A DNA stretch of 5,215 nucleotides from JBMTVN01 sp046047235 (GTDB lineage Bacteria; Verrucomicrobiota; Verrucomicrobiia; Limisphaerales; JAHDYP01), in NCBI GenBank assembly GCA_046047235.1, contig JBJOII010000211.1, positions 1 to 5,215 on the forward strand. The letters are read 5' to 3'. Below the pieces are notes generated by a model. The model did no database searches, was not told where the DNA came from, and was given only the letters and a program-made list of their open reading frames with translations. Of this stretch, positions 1 to 5,215 are shown one piece after another. The position numbers and the translations under genes were made by a program. Position 1 is the stretch's first letter. Every line of letters starts with the position of its first letter.

Positions 1-288
1 CCCACTTCCACCTCCTCGCTCGCCACTCCCCTCGTCAGCTCCGCCCTCGATACATACCCACCCCCAACAGCCCCCTGCCGCTGCACCGGCGATACGTTGC
101 GCAAAGATGCCCGGCGTGACGACGGCGCACTACAACCCCCGAAAAAAAGCGAAAAAACCAAAACACCCACAAAGAAAAACATCCCCACACGTGATATCCC
201 ACCGCCGCCGGAAGTCGCCTGCACTCCAGCCTCAGCCGCCCCGCTCATCCCAGCCTGTCCCCAAAACCGCACCGGCGCATTCTGCTGA
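1..288 (+). CDS. possible 3' end of an unidentified upstream gene (partial, low confidence)
   Basis: The first forward frame is open from base 1 to a TGA at 286-288 (95 codons) and has no ATG, so if real it starts before the window. Over the first 34 codons, 23 end in C by hand count, against 20 of 38 in the competing third frame, which stops at 117-119. This resembles the codon style of the genes downstream. After about base 102 the C-ending bias fades to roughly half of codons and the product becomes rich in Lys and Pro (a Lys cluster at about residues 48-60, then a run of four Pro). I see no known domain. It could be a disordered tail of a secreted or surface protein, or simply C-rich non-coding DNA in which stops are rare. 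Confidence 0.25.
   Translation, partial: PTSTSSLATPLVSSALDTYPPPTAPCRCTGDTLRKDARRDDGALQPPKKSEKTKTPTKKNIPTRDIPPPPEVACTPASAAPLIPACPQNRTGAFC
141..180. other. A-tract block in the region upstream of ubiX
   Basis: Runs of A on the + strand lie at 142-148 (seven), 152-157 (six), 160-163 (four), 171-173 (three) and 175-179 (five). The first run starts are spaced close to one helical turn, a pattern known to give intrinsic DNA bending. The block stands out in an otherwise C-rich window. It may be a curved element between two transcription units. If the frame open from 1 to 288 is coding, it simply encodes a Lys-rich stretch. No stem precedes the T-runs on the - strand, so it is not a convincing terminator. 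Confidence 0.35.
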
Positions 289-333
289 TCACCGCCCCAG
301 ACTCAAGAGCACAATTACTCCCCGGCTCAGGAC

Positions 334-362
334 TTGCCGACCACGCCAGCCACCCCCATATT
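334..362 (+). promoter_or_regulatory. candidate sigma70-type promoter for the menaquinone operon
   Basis: TTGCCG at 334-339 (four of six matches to the -35 consensus) is followed after exactly 17 bases by CATATT at 357-362 (four of six matches to the -10 consensus). This would start transcription near 369 and leave a leader of about 28 bases before the ubiX ATG at 397. The position directly before the first gene of the operon is sensible. Matches this good do occur by chance, and consensus use in this organism is unknown. Confidence 0.35.
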
Positions 363-396
363 GCGCCCGTCCGATTTTCGGAACACTTTCATTACC

Positions 397-957
397 ATGC
401 GATTGGTCGTCGCCATCACCGGCGCTAGCGGTAGTCTCTACGCCCAGCGCCTCCTGGATAACCTGGACCCCCAGGCACACGAGGTCCATGTCGTGCTCAG
501 CCGCTACGCCCAAGCCGTCCTCAGCGAAGAACTCCCCCAAGGCCTCCAAATCCCACCAGGTATCCATACCCACCCCCTCCGTAGTATGCAGGCCCACTTC
601 GCCAGTGGCTCCAACCCCGCCGACGCCATGGTCGTCATCCCCTGTAGCATGGGTACCCTCGGCCGAATCGCCCACGGCATCAGTGATGACGTCCTCCTCC
701 GAACCGCCGACGTCATGCTCAAAGAACGAAAACGCCTCATCCTCGTCCCCCGCGAAACCCCACTCAGCCTCGTCCACGTCCGCAATTTCGAACTCCTCCT
801 CCAAGCCGGCGCCACTCTCATCCCCGCTAACCCCTCCTTCTATACCCAACCCCAAACCATCACCGAAGTCGTCGATACGGTCGTAGCCCGCGTCCTCGAT
901 CACCTCGAAATCCCCCATAAACTCACCACCCGATGGCAGGAGGAACCCGACGGATGA
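397..957 (+). CDS. ubiX: UbiX-family flavin prenyltransferase
   Basis: The 186-residue product is a cytoplasmic UbiX-type enzyme, which attaches a dimethylallyl group to FMN to make the prenylated FMN cofactor of UbiD-type decarboxylases. The N-terminal strand and FMN loop read ITGASG (residues 7-12). Residues S11, R102, K109, R119, E120 and Y149 line up with the functional S15, R122, K129, R139, E140 and Y169 of Pseudomonas UbiX. PCSMGTL (82-88) and ADVMLKER (104-111) are typical family blocks, and the C-terminal RWQ also occurs in E. coli UbiX. Length is normal. I chose the ATG at 397 because the protein then begins right at the first strand; a TTG at 334 in the same frame would add 21 unlikely residues. 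No strong Shine-Dalgarno is seen. Its TGA overlaps the next start (ATGA, 954-957). In this operon it most likely serves the decarboxylation step of futalosine-derived menaquinone; the UbiD partner is not in the window. Confidence 0.95.
   Translation: MRLVVAITGASGSLYAQRLLDNLDPQAHEVHVVLSRYAQAVLSEELPQGLQIPPGIHTHPLRSMQAHFASGSNPADAMVVIPCSMGTLGRIAHGISDDVLLRTADVMLKERKRLILVPRETPLSLVHVRNFELLLQAGATLIPANPSFYTQPQTITEVVDTVVARVLDHLEIPHKLTTRWQEEPDG
938..943 (+). promoter_or_regulatory. Shine-Dalgarno site deciding the start of the UbiA-family gene
   Basis: AGGAGG lies inside the end of ubiX, ten bases before the ATG at 954. It supports that ATG over the in-frame ATG at 933, which lies upstream of the site. 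It is the only strong ribosome-binding site I found in the window. Confidence 0.75.
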
Positions 958-1862
958 TCTCCCTCCTCCGCCGCTGGGCAGACTTCATCAAGTTCTCCCA
1001 CACCATCTTCGCCCTCCCATTCGCCATCGCCGCCATGGTCGTCGCCGCACGCGATAACCGCGGCTGGCCAGGCACCCGTACCTTCCTGCTCATCCTCGCC
1101 GCCATGATCTGCGCCCGCACCTGCGCCATGGTCTTTAATCGCATCGTCGATCGACACTTCGACGCCAAAAACCCCCGCACCGCCTCCCGACACCTCCCCG
1201 CCGGCCAAATCACCCTCGCCTCCGCCTGGACTCTCTGGTCCCTCAGCGCCCTCGGCCTCATCACCTCCGCCTACCTCCTCAACCCCGTCTGCTTCGCCCT
1301 CTCCCCCATCGCCCTCATCACCGTCTGCTTCTACTCCCTCACTAAACGCTTCACCGACTTCACCCACCTCTACCTCGGTATCGCCCTCGCCCTCGCACCC
1401 ATCGGCGCCTGGCTCGCCGTCCACGGCTCCCACCTCGCTCTCTGGCCCCCACAACAAAGCGCCATCCTCCCCCTCGTCCTCGCCGCCGCCGTCGTCTTCT
1501 GGCTCGTCGGGTTCGATATCATCTATGCCCTCCAAGACTACGAATTCGACCGATCCCATAACCTCCACTCGCTCGTCGTCCGCTGGGGCCCCCGCAACGC
1601 CCTCCAAGCCGCCTTCCTCGCCCATATGCTCATGTGGGGCCTCCTCGCCGTCTTCGGATTGCTTTCCCGCTTCCGTATGGCCTACTCTGCAGGCCTCATG
1701 ATCATTCTCGTCAGCCTGCTCCTCGAGCACTGGCTGGCACGTAAACGAAACCTGAAATGGATCAACACGGCGTTCTTTAAACTCAACGCCCTCATCAGCC
1801 TCGTGTTCCTCGCCGTGGTGATCATTGAAGTCGTATTCCCCTCTTTCCGAGTCTCACGATGA
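954..1862 (+). CDS. mqnP: UbiA-family polyprenyltransferase, MqnP type (menaquinone biosynthesis)
   Basis: This is an integral membrane prenyltransferase of 302 residues, expected to attach the polyprenyl tail to the 1,4-dihydroxy-6-naphthoate product of the futalosine pathway. Both Asp-rich motifs that bind Mg-diphosphate in UbiA enzymes are present: N62-x3-D66-x3-D70 in NRIVDRHFD, and D188, D195 and D199 in DIIYALQDYEFD. The rest alternates hydrophobic helices (for example about 16-32, 43-60, 92-110, 112-126, 139-156, 170-187, 222-240 and 280-297) with short basic loops. Many pipelines would label it ubiA or 4-hydroxybenzoate polyprenyltransferase; the operon argues for MqnP and against ubiquinone synthesis. 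The start at 954 is chosen from AGGAGG at 938-943 and the ATGA overlap with ubiX; an ATG at 933 would add seven residues. Its TGA overlaps the mqnE start at 1859-1862. Confidence 0.93.
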   Translation: MISLLRRWADFIKFSHTIFALPFAIAAMVVAARDNRGWPGTRTFLLILAAMICARTCAMVFNRIVDRHFDAKNPRTASRHLPAGQITLASAWTLWSLSALGLITSAYLLNPVCFALSPIALITVCFYSLTKRFTDFTHLYLGIALALAPIGAWLAVHGSHLALWPPQQSAILPLVLAAAVVFWLVGFDIIYALQDYEFDRSHNLHSLVVRWGPRNALQAAFLAHMLMWGLLAVFGLLSRFRMAYSAGLMIILVSLLLEHWLARKRNLKWINTAFFKLNALISLVFLAVVIIEVVFPSFRVSR

Positions 1863-2974
1863 ATCTACCCCTAGTCCGCCAAATCCTCGGCCCCGTCGCC
1901 GATAAAATCCACGCCGGCCAACGCATCTCCGAACAGGACGCCCTCCTCCTCCTGCAACACCCCGATATCGCCGCCGTCGGCAGCCTCGCCGACTTCGCCA
2001 ACCGCCAACGTAACCACTCCCGCGCCAGCTATATCATCAACCGCTACATCAATTACTCCAATTACTGCATCCTCAGTTGCCAGTTCTGCGCCTTCGCCCG
2101 CAAAAAACGTGACCAGGACGGCTTCGAACTCTCCGTCGATGAAATGGTCCAAAAAGCCCGCGAAGCCCTCCAAATCGGAATCACAGAACTCCATATCGTC
2201 GGCGGCCTCCACCCCTCCCTCCCCTTCTCCTACTACACCGATATGCTGAAAGCCCTCAAAGCCGTCAGCCCCCAACTCCAACTCAAATGCTTCACCGCCA
2301 TCGAAATCCTCCACTTCTCCCGCATCACTAAACTCCCAGTCCCCCAAATCCTCCAAACCCTCAAAGAAGCCGGGCTCGACTCCCTCACCGGCGGCGGCGC
2401 CGAAATCTTCCGCCCCGAAATCCGCGAAGCCATCGCCCGCGGCAAAGAAACCGCCCAAGAATGGCTCGACCTCCACCAGCAATGGCACCAGCTCGGCGGT
2501 CGTAGCACCTGCACCATGCTCTACGGCCACCTCGAATCGCTCGAAGACCGCGTCGATCACCTCCACCACCTCCGCCAACTGCAAGACCAAACCCAGGGCT
2601 TCACCGGCTTCATCCCCCTCCCCTACCAACCCGAAAATAACCAGCTCAATGTCCGCTGCGCCCCCACCGGCGCCGACTCCCTCCGCACCCTCGCCGTCAG
2701 CCGCCTCTACCTCGATAATATCCCCCATATCACCGCCTATTGGGTCGGAATGGGCTTCAAACTCGCCCAAGTCGCCCTCAGCTTCGGTGCCGATGACCTC
2801 CACGGCACCATCGGCGAAGAACATATCTTCCACATGGCCGGAGCCTCCACTCCCCAGCTCCAAACAGAAAAGGACATGATCCAGGCCATCCGCGAAGCCG
2901 GCCTCACCCCCGTCCAACGCAATACCTTCTACGAACCCGTCAAAGTCTGGGAACCCACCCCCACCCAACCATGA
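1859..2974 (+). CDS. mqnE: aminofutalosine synthase MqnE (radical SAM)
   Basis: This 371-residue radical SAM enzyme is expected to add the 5'-deoxyadenosyl radical from SAM to 3-[(1-carboxyvinyl)oxy]benzoate, giving 6-amino-6-deoxyfutalosine. The cluster-binding motif CILSCQFC places Cys at 70, 74 and 77, preceded by the family block INRYINYSNYC. HIVGGLHP (112-119), the KCFTAIEI strand (143-150) and LTGGGAEIF (176-184) follow in the expected order, then TMLYGHLE and a C-terminal FGADDLHGT block. Length is normal for the family. It is a paralogue of the MqnC at 3875-5002. HIVGGLHP and the TGGGAE form favour MqnE for this copy; the other copy has QGGHHP and PGGGGE. The ATG overlaps the stop of the prenyltransferase gene; only a weak GAG lies upstream (1849-1851), so translation is probably coupled. 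Its stop overlaps the mqnA start at 2971-2974. Confidence 0.95.
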   Translation: MNLPLVRQILGPVADKIHAGQRISEQDALLLLQHPDIAAVGSLADFANRQRNHSRASYIINRYINYSNYCILSCQFCAFARKKRDQDGFELSVDEMVQKAREALQIGITELHIVGGLHPSLPFSYYTDMLKALKAVSPQLQLKCFTAIEILHFSRITKLPVPQILQTLKEAGLDSLTGGGAEIFRPEIREAIARGKETAQEWLDLHQQWHQLGGRSTCTMLYGHLESLEDRVDHLHHLRQLQDQTQGFTGFIPLPYQPENNQLNVRCAPTGADSLRTLAVSRLYLDNIPHITAYWVGMGFKLAQVALSFGADDLHGTIGEEHIFHMAGASTPQLQTEKDMIQAIREAGLTPVQRNTFYEPVKVWEPTPTQP

Positions 2975-3846
2975 GCGACCCCACACCCCACCTGCGCATG
3001 GCCCCAGTCGAGTCCGCCGAACAACTCGCCCAACGCTACGAACGCGAACGCCGCCGCGTCCTCTCCGCCAAAGAAAACGCCCTCGAAGACAATACCACCA
3101 ACTTCCGCATCGGCTCAGTCCCCCACCTCAATGCCCTACCACTCACCCGCGGCCTCGAACAGAAAACCACCTTCCTGCCCCCCTCCCAGCTCGCCCAAGC
3201 CCTCCTCCATAACCAGCTCGACGCCGCCCTCCTCAGTATCACCGAAGCCCTCCGCCATAAACACTACGATGTCCTCGATGGCGTCGCCGTCGCCTCCCTC
3301 GGCGAAGTCAAAAGCGTCTTCCTCGCCCATACCAAACCCCTCCACGAAATCCAAATAGTCCACTGCGATACCCACTCCCTCACCAGTGTCCTCCTCCTTA
3401 AAGTCCTCCTCGCCGAACAAAACCTCCACCCACAATTCCTCCCCCTCAACCCCAATGCCCCTCTCCCCGATTGCTTCATGATGATCGGTGACCGCGCACT
3501 CCGCTTCCTCCTCTCTAACCACCAATACGAAACCTGGGACCTCGGCAGCGCCTGGACCGACCTCACCAGCCTCCCCTTCGTCTACGCCGTCTGGGTCCTC
3601 CAACGTAACCCCCAACTCGCCCCACTCCGCCAAATCCTCCGCGAAGCCAAATCCTTCGGCCTCGAAACCATCGAAACCCTCATCCAGGAACAAACCGAGT
3701 TCACCCCCGATTTCCGCCGCGATTACCTCACCTGGCATATCCATTACCACCTCGGCCAGGATGAACGCCGCGGCGTCCAACGCTTCATCGACCTCCTGAA
3801 TAAACATCACCTCGGCCCCGTCTACCCACCAAACTACGTCGCCTAA
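2971..3846 (+). CDS. mqnA: chorismate dehydratase MqnA with an N-terminal extension
   Basis: The 291-residue product is expected to catalyse the first committed step, chorismate to 3-[(1-carboxyvinyl)oxy]benzoate. The fold resembles periplasmic binding proteins, but no signal peptide is seen. The family's opening strand RIGSVPHLNALPL lies at residues 46-58 and contains the conserved Asn (N54). GEVKSVFL (111-118), SLTS (136-139), IGDRAL (172-177) and WDLGSAW followed by LPFVYAVW (189-208) match the family in order. Family members usually begin within a few residues of the opening strand, but here about 45 residues come first, including a charged, probably helical stretch (about 14-40). The core is then about 246 residues, on the short side. 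No ATG, GTG or TTG lies in frame between residue 10 and the core, so the extension seems real; Met10 (2998) is an alternative start. The ATGA overlap with mqnE supports 2971. No Shine-Dalgarno is visible, which suggests dependence on coupling. Confidence 0.93.
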   Translation: MSDPTPHLRMAPVESAEQLAQRYERERRRVLSAKENALEDNTTNFRIGSVPHLNALPLTRGLEQKTTFLPPSQLAQALLHNQLDAALLSITEALRHKHYDVLDGVAVASLGEVKSVFLAHTKPLHEIQIVHCDTHSLTSVLLLKVLLAEQNLHPQFLPLNPNAPLPDCFMMIGDRALRFLLSNHQYETWDLGSAWTDLTSLPFVYAVWVLQRNPQLAPLRQILREAKSFGLETIETLIQEQTEFTPDFRRDYLTWHIHYHLGQDERRGVQRFIDLLNKHHLGPVYPPNYVA

Positions 3847-3861
3847 CCCCCACCCCAACGC

Positions 3862-3867
3862 TATACT
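3862..3867 (+). promoter_or_regulatory. -10-like TATACT just before mqnC (weak candidate)
   Basis: The 28-base gap between mqnA and mqnC is almost all C and A and has no Shine-Dalgarno. It contains TATACT, which matches five of six -10 positions and ends seven bases before the mqnC ATG, so a transcript from it would begin at or next to the start codon. No -35 match is found at the expected distance. It may be chance. Confidence 0.15.
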
Positions 3868-3874
3868 CCCCACC

Positions 3875-5002
3875 ATGGTCGCCGAACTATCCAACCCGAT
3901 CATCCAAAAAGTCTGGGACGGTCAACGTATCTCACCCCAGGATGCCCTCGAACTCTACCAACTCCCCCTCGACACACTCGGTATCCTCGCCAACCACCGA
4001 CGTAACCTCGCCAAAGCCTCCGCCTTCAATCACCAAGGCAACAACATCGTCACCTATATCGTCGACCGAAACATCAATTACACCAATATCTGCAACGTCT
4101 ACTGCAAGTTCTGCGCCTTCTACCGCGTCGCCGGTGACTCCGACGCCTACGTCATCTCCCTCGACGAACTCGACCAGAAAATCGAGGAAACCCTCGCCCA
4201 AGGCGGAACCCAAATCCTCCTCCAAGGCGGCCACCACCCAGACCTCACCATCGATTGGTACCTCAACCTCCTCAATCACCTCCGCACAAAATTCCCCACC
4301 CTCAACGTCCACGGCTTCAGCCCCAGCGAATTCATCCACTTCCGCGAAGTCTTCCAACTCCCCCTCGACGAGATCATCCAACAGTTCACCCAGGCCGGCC
4401 TCGGCTCCATCCCCGGCGGCGGCGGCGAAATCCTCGTCGACCGCGTCCGTAAACGTATCTCCCCACTCAAAGCCACCAGCGACCAATGGCTCGAAGTCAT
4501 GGAAGTCGCCCATAAACACGGCCTCGCCACCACCGCCACCATGATGTTCGGCCACGTCGAAACCATCGAAGACCGACTCGAACACCTCATCCGCCTGCGT
4601 GACCTCCAGGACCGTACCCGCGGATTCACAGCCTTCATCTGCTGGACTTTCCAAGCCGAAAATACCAAACTCCGCGCACCGACTGTGGGCGCCCACGAAT
4701 ACCTGCGTATGCAGGCCCTGGCGCGCATCGTCCTCGATAACTTTGACAATATACAAAGCTCCTGGGTCACCCAAGGGCCGGAAGTCGGCCAGGTCGCCCT
4801 CCGCTTCGGCGCCAATGACCTCGGCAGTATCATGCTCGAGGAAAATGTGGTCTCCCAAGCCGGAGCCACCTACAGAATGACCGTCCAGGATATGCAACGC
4901 CTCATCCGCGACCTGGGTTATCAACCCAAACAACGGAATAATTGGTACCAGCTGGTAGAAAACCCGGTTGAACCCCAACCCGCCAGCACGCCCGGCTCCT
5001 AA
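3875..5002 (+). CDS. mqnC: cyclic dehypoxanthinyl futalosine synthase MqnC (radical SAM)
   Basis: This 375-residue radical SAM enzyme is expected to cyclise dehypoxanthinyl futalosine to its cyclic form, the step before MqnD. The motif CNVYCKFC places Cys at 73, 77 and 80, after YIVDRNINYTN. QILLQGGHHPDL (113-124), VHGFSPSE (145-152) and SIPGGGGEIL (178-187) are characteristic of MqnC and separate it from MqnE. TMMFGHVET and RFGANDLG follow in the C-terminal half. The first 30 residues share GQRIS-x-QDAL with the MqnE in this window, and both belong to one paralogous family. The last 14 or so residues form a Pro-rich tail of little conservation. The ATG at 3875 is the only sensible start, but it has no Shine-Dalgarno. 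The gene lies 28 bases after mqnA and is probably in the same operon. From about 4670 to the end, the C-over-G bias of the coding strand weakens noticeably. Confidence 0.95.
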   Translation: MVAELSNPIIQKVWDGQRISPQDALELYQLPLDTLGILANHRRNLAKASAFNHQGNNIVTYIVDRNINYTNICNVYCKFCAFYRVAGDSDAYVISLDELDQKIEETLAQGGTQILLQGGHHPDLTIDWYLNLLNHLRTKFPTLNVHGFSPSEFIHFREVFQLPLDEIIQQFTQAGLGSIPGGGGEILVDRVRKRISPLKATSDQWLEVMEVAHKHGLATTATMMFGHVETIEDRLEHLIRLRDLQDRTRGFTAFICWTFQAENTKLRAPTVGAHEYLRMQALARIVLDNFDNIQSSWVTQGPEVGQVALRFGANDLGSIMLEENVVSQAGATYRMTVQDMQRLIRDLGYQPKQRNNWYQLVENPVEPQPASTPGS

Positions 5003-5070
5003 GCCCGCCTGCAGCAACAACCCGCCTCGCCCGGGCCCAGCCCGACGATGCAACCGCCGCGAAGACTCAG
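5003..5070. other. gap after mqnC, no clear terminator
   Basis: This 68-base GC-rich gap holds the 8-base palindrome GCCCGGGC (5029-5036) and an overlapping short hairpin GGGC-CCA-GCCC (5033-5043). No T-run follows either, so an intrinsic terminator is not supported and transcription may continue into the next gene. Confidence 0.4.
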
Positions 5071-5215
5071 ATGACAGCCCTAACCCAAAAACTAGTCCTG
5101 AATTCGCTCCTCGCCACCTGCCTCCTCCTCGCCACCCAAGGCTGCAAATCGACCCAAGACCCCAAACCCACCCCAGAACCCTCCGCCTCCGCCTCCGCCT
5201 CCACCACCACCCCGA
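5071..5215 (+). CDS. putative lipoprotein, 5' end only
   Basis: The frame from the ATG at 5071 runs off the window after 48 codons. Residues 1-7 carry one Lys, residues 8-21 are hydrophobic, and a Cys at residue 25 follows Thr-Gln-Gly. This is the layout of a lipoprotein signal peptide, although the -3 Thr and -2 Gln are not ideal for a lipobox, and Cys17 is a poorer alternative. After the Cys come Pro-rich residues and then alternating Ser-Ala and Thr residues, which look like a disordered linker to a domain outside the window. A weak GAAG (5061-5064) lies six bases before the ATG. The codon style matches the operon. The function cannot be told from this part, and membership of the menaquinone operon is uncertain. 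Confidence 0.55.
   Translation, partial: MTALTQKLVLNSLLATCLLLATQGCKSTQDPKPTPEPSASASASTTTP
5182..5202 (+). repeat. TCCGCC hexamer repeat, three and a half copies
   Basis: Three perfect tandem TCCGCC units plus a final TCC are followed by three ACC codons (5203-5211). In the lipoprotein frame they encode Ser-Ala repeats then Thr. Because the unit is a multiple of three, gain or loss of copies would change linker length without a frameshift. Confidence 0.8.

Noticed and set aside
83..277. Repeated GCACCGGCG at 83-91 and 269-277
   Set aside because: Nine bases in GC-rich DNA with no matching flanks is expected by chance.
334..396. TTG start that would lengthen UbiX by 21 residues
   Set aside because: UbiX proteins begin at the strand that starts at the ATG at 397, and the TTG coincides with a candidate -35 element.
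107..886. Second forward frame open from the left edge through most of ubiX
   Set aside because: It overlaps the clear UbiX frame, its product is low-complexity Pro/Ser/Arg, and it has no family features.
1871..2986. Long antisense open frame over mqnE, with similar ones over ubiX, mqnP, mqnA and mqnC
   Set aside because: The products are Gly/Glu/Asp-rich with no known motif. They arise because C-ended Leu and Ser codons leave few stops on the other strand.
5029..5043. GCCCGGGC palindrome and short hairpin as a terminator
   Set aside because: The stem is only four pairs and no T-run follows.
5048..5074. Eight-codon frame before the lipoprotein, with its TGA overlapping the lipoprotein ATG
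   Set aside because: It is too short and has no attenuator structure or codon pattern to support a leader peptide; the overlap is likely chance.
1..5215. CRISPR array, tRNA or rRNA genes, insertion sequence or riboswitch
   Set aside because: I saw no regularly spaced repeats, cloverleaf, transposase motif, terminal inverted repeats or known aptamer core on either strand.

Overview
The window holds most of a futalosine-pathway (alternative menaquinone) operon on the + strand. Five genes are well supported. In order they are ubiX (397-957), a UbiA-family prenyltransferase of the MqnP type (954-1862), mqnE (1859-2974), mqnA (2971-3846) and mqnC (3875-5002). A sixth frame, starting at 5071 and cut by the window end, looks like the signal peptide and low-complexity linker of a lipoprotein. 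No gene is supported on the - strand.

Layout: positions 1-396 contain no recognisable gene. A C-ended frame is open from base 1 to a TGA at 286-288 and could be the tail of an upstream protein. This stretch also holds a block of spaced A-tracts (141-180) and a possible sigma70-type promoter (334-362) about 35 bases upstream of ubiX. The first four genes are joined by three ATGA start/stop overlaps (954-957, 1859-1862, 2971-2974), so they are probably one mRNA with coupled translation. mqnC follows mqnA after 28 bases. After mqnC there is no convincing terminator.

How the genes work together: MqnA dehydrates chorismate to 3-[(1-carboxyvinyl)oxy]benzoate. MqnE (radical SAM) joins this to the adenosyl part of SAM to give aminofutalosine. 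After deamination and/or nucleosidase steps encoded elsewhere, MqnC (radical SAM) closes the ring to cyclic dehypoxanthinyl futalosine. MqnD, not in the window, releases 1,4-dihydroxy-6-naphthoate. The MqnP-type UbiA enzyme prenylates the naphthoate, and UbiX makes the prenylated FMN needed by a UbiD-type decarboxylase, also not seen here. The pathway pieces missing from the window are the nucleosidase/deaminase, mqnD, ubiD and the final methyltransferase.

Organism: a GC-rich bacterium that makes menaquinone by the futalosine route. Coding strands are strikingly C-rich and G-poor, with CTC, GCC, ATC, ACC and TCC preferred but AAA and GAA kept for Lys and Glu. Shine-Dalgarno sequences are mostly weak or absent. 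This would fit the Planctomycetota-Verrucomicrobiota-Chlamydiota group, perhaps Verrucomicrobiota, but that is a guess from style and pathway, not an identification. The pathway itself is known. The more unusual points are a charged N-terminal extension on MqnA, the strong C-over-G strand bias with a local relaxation near the end of mqnC, and the scarcity of ribosome-binding sites.
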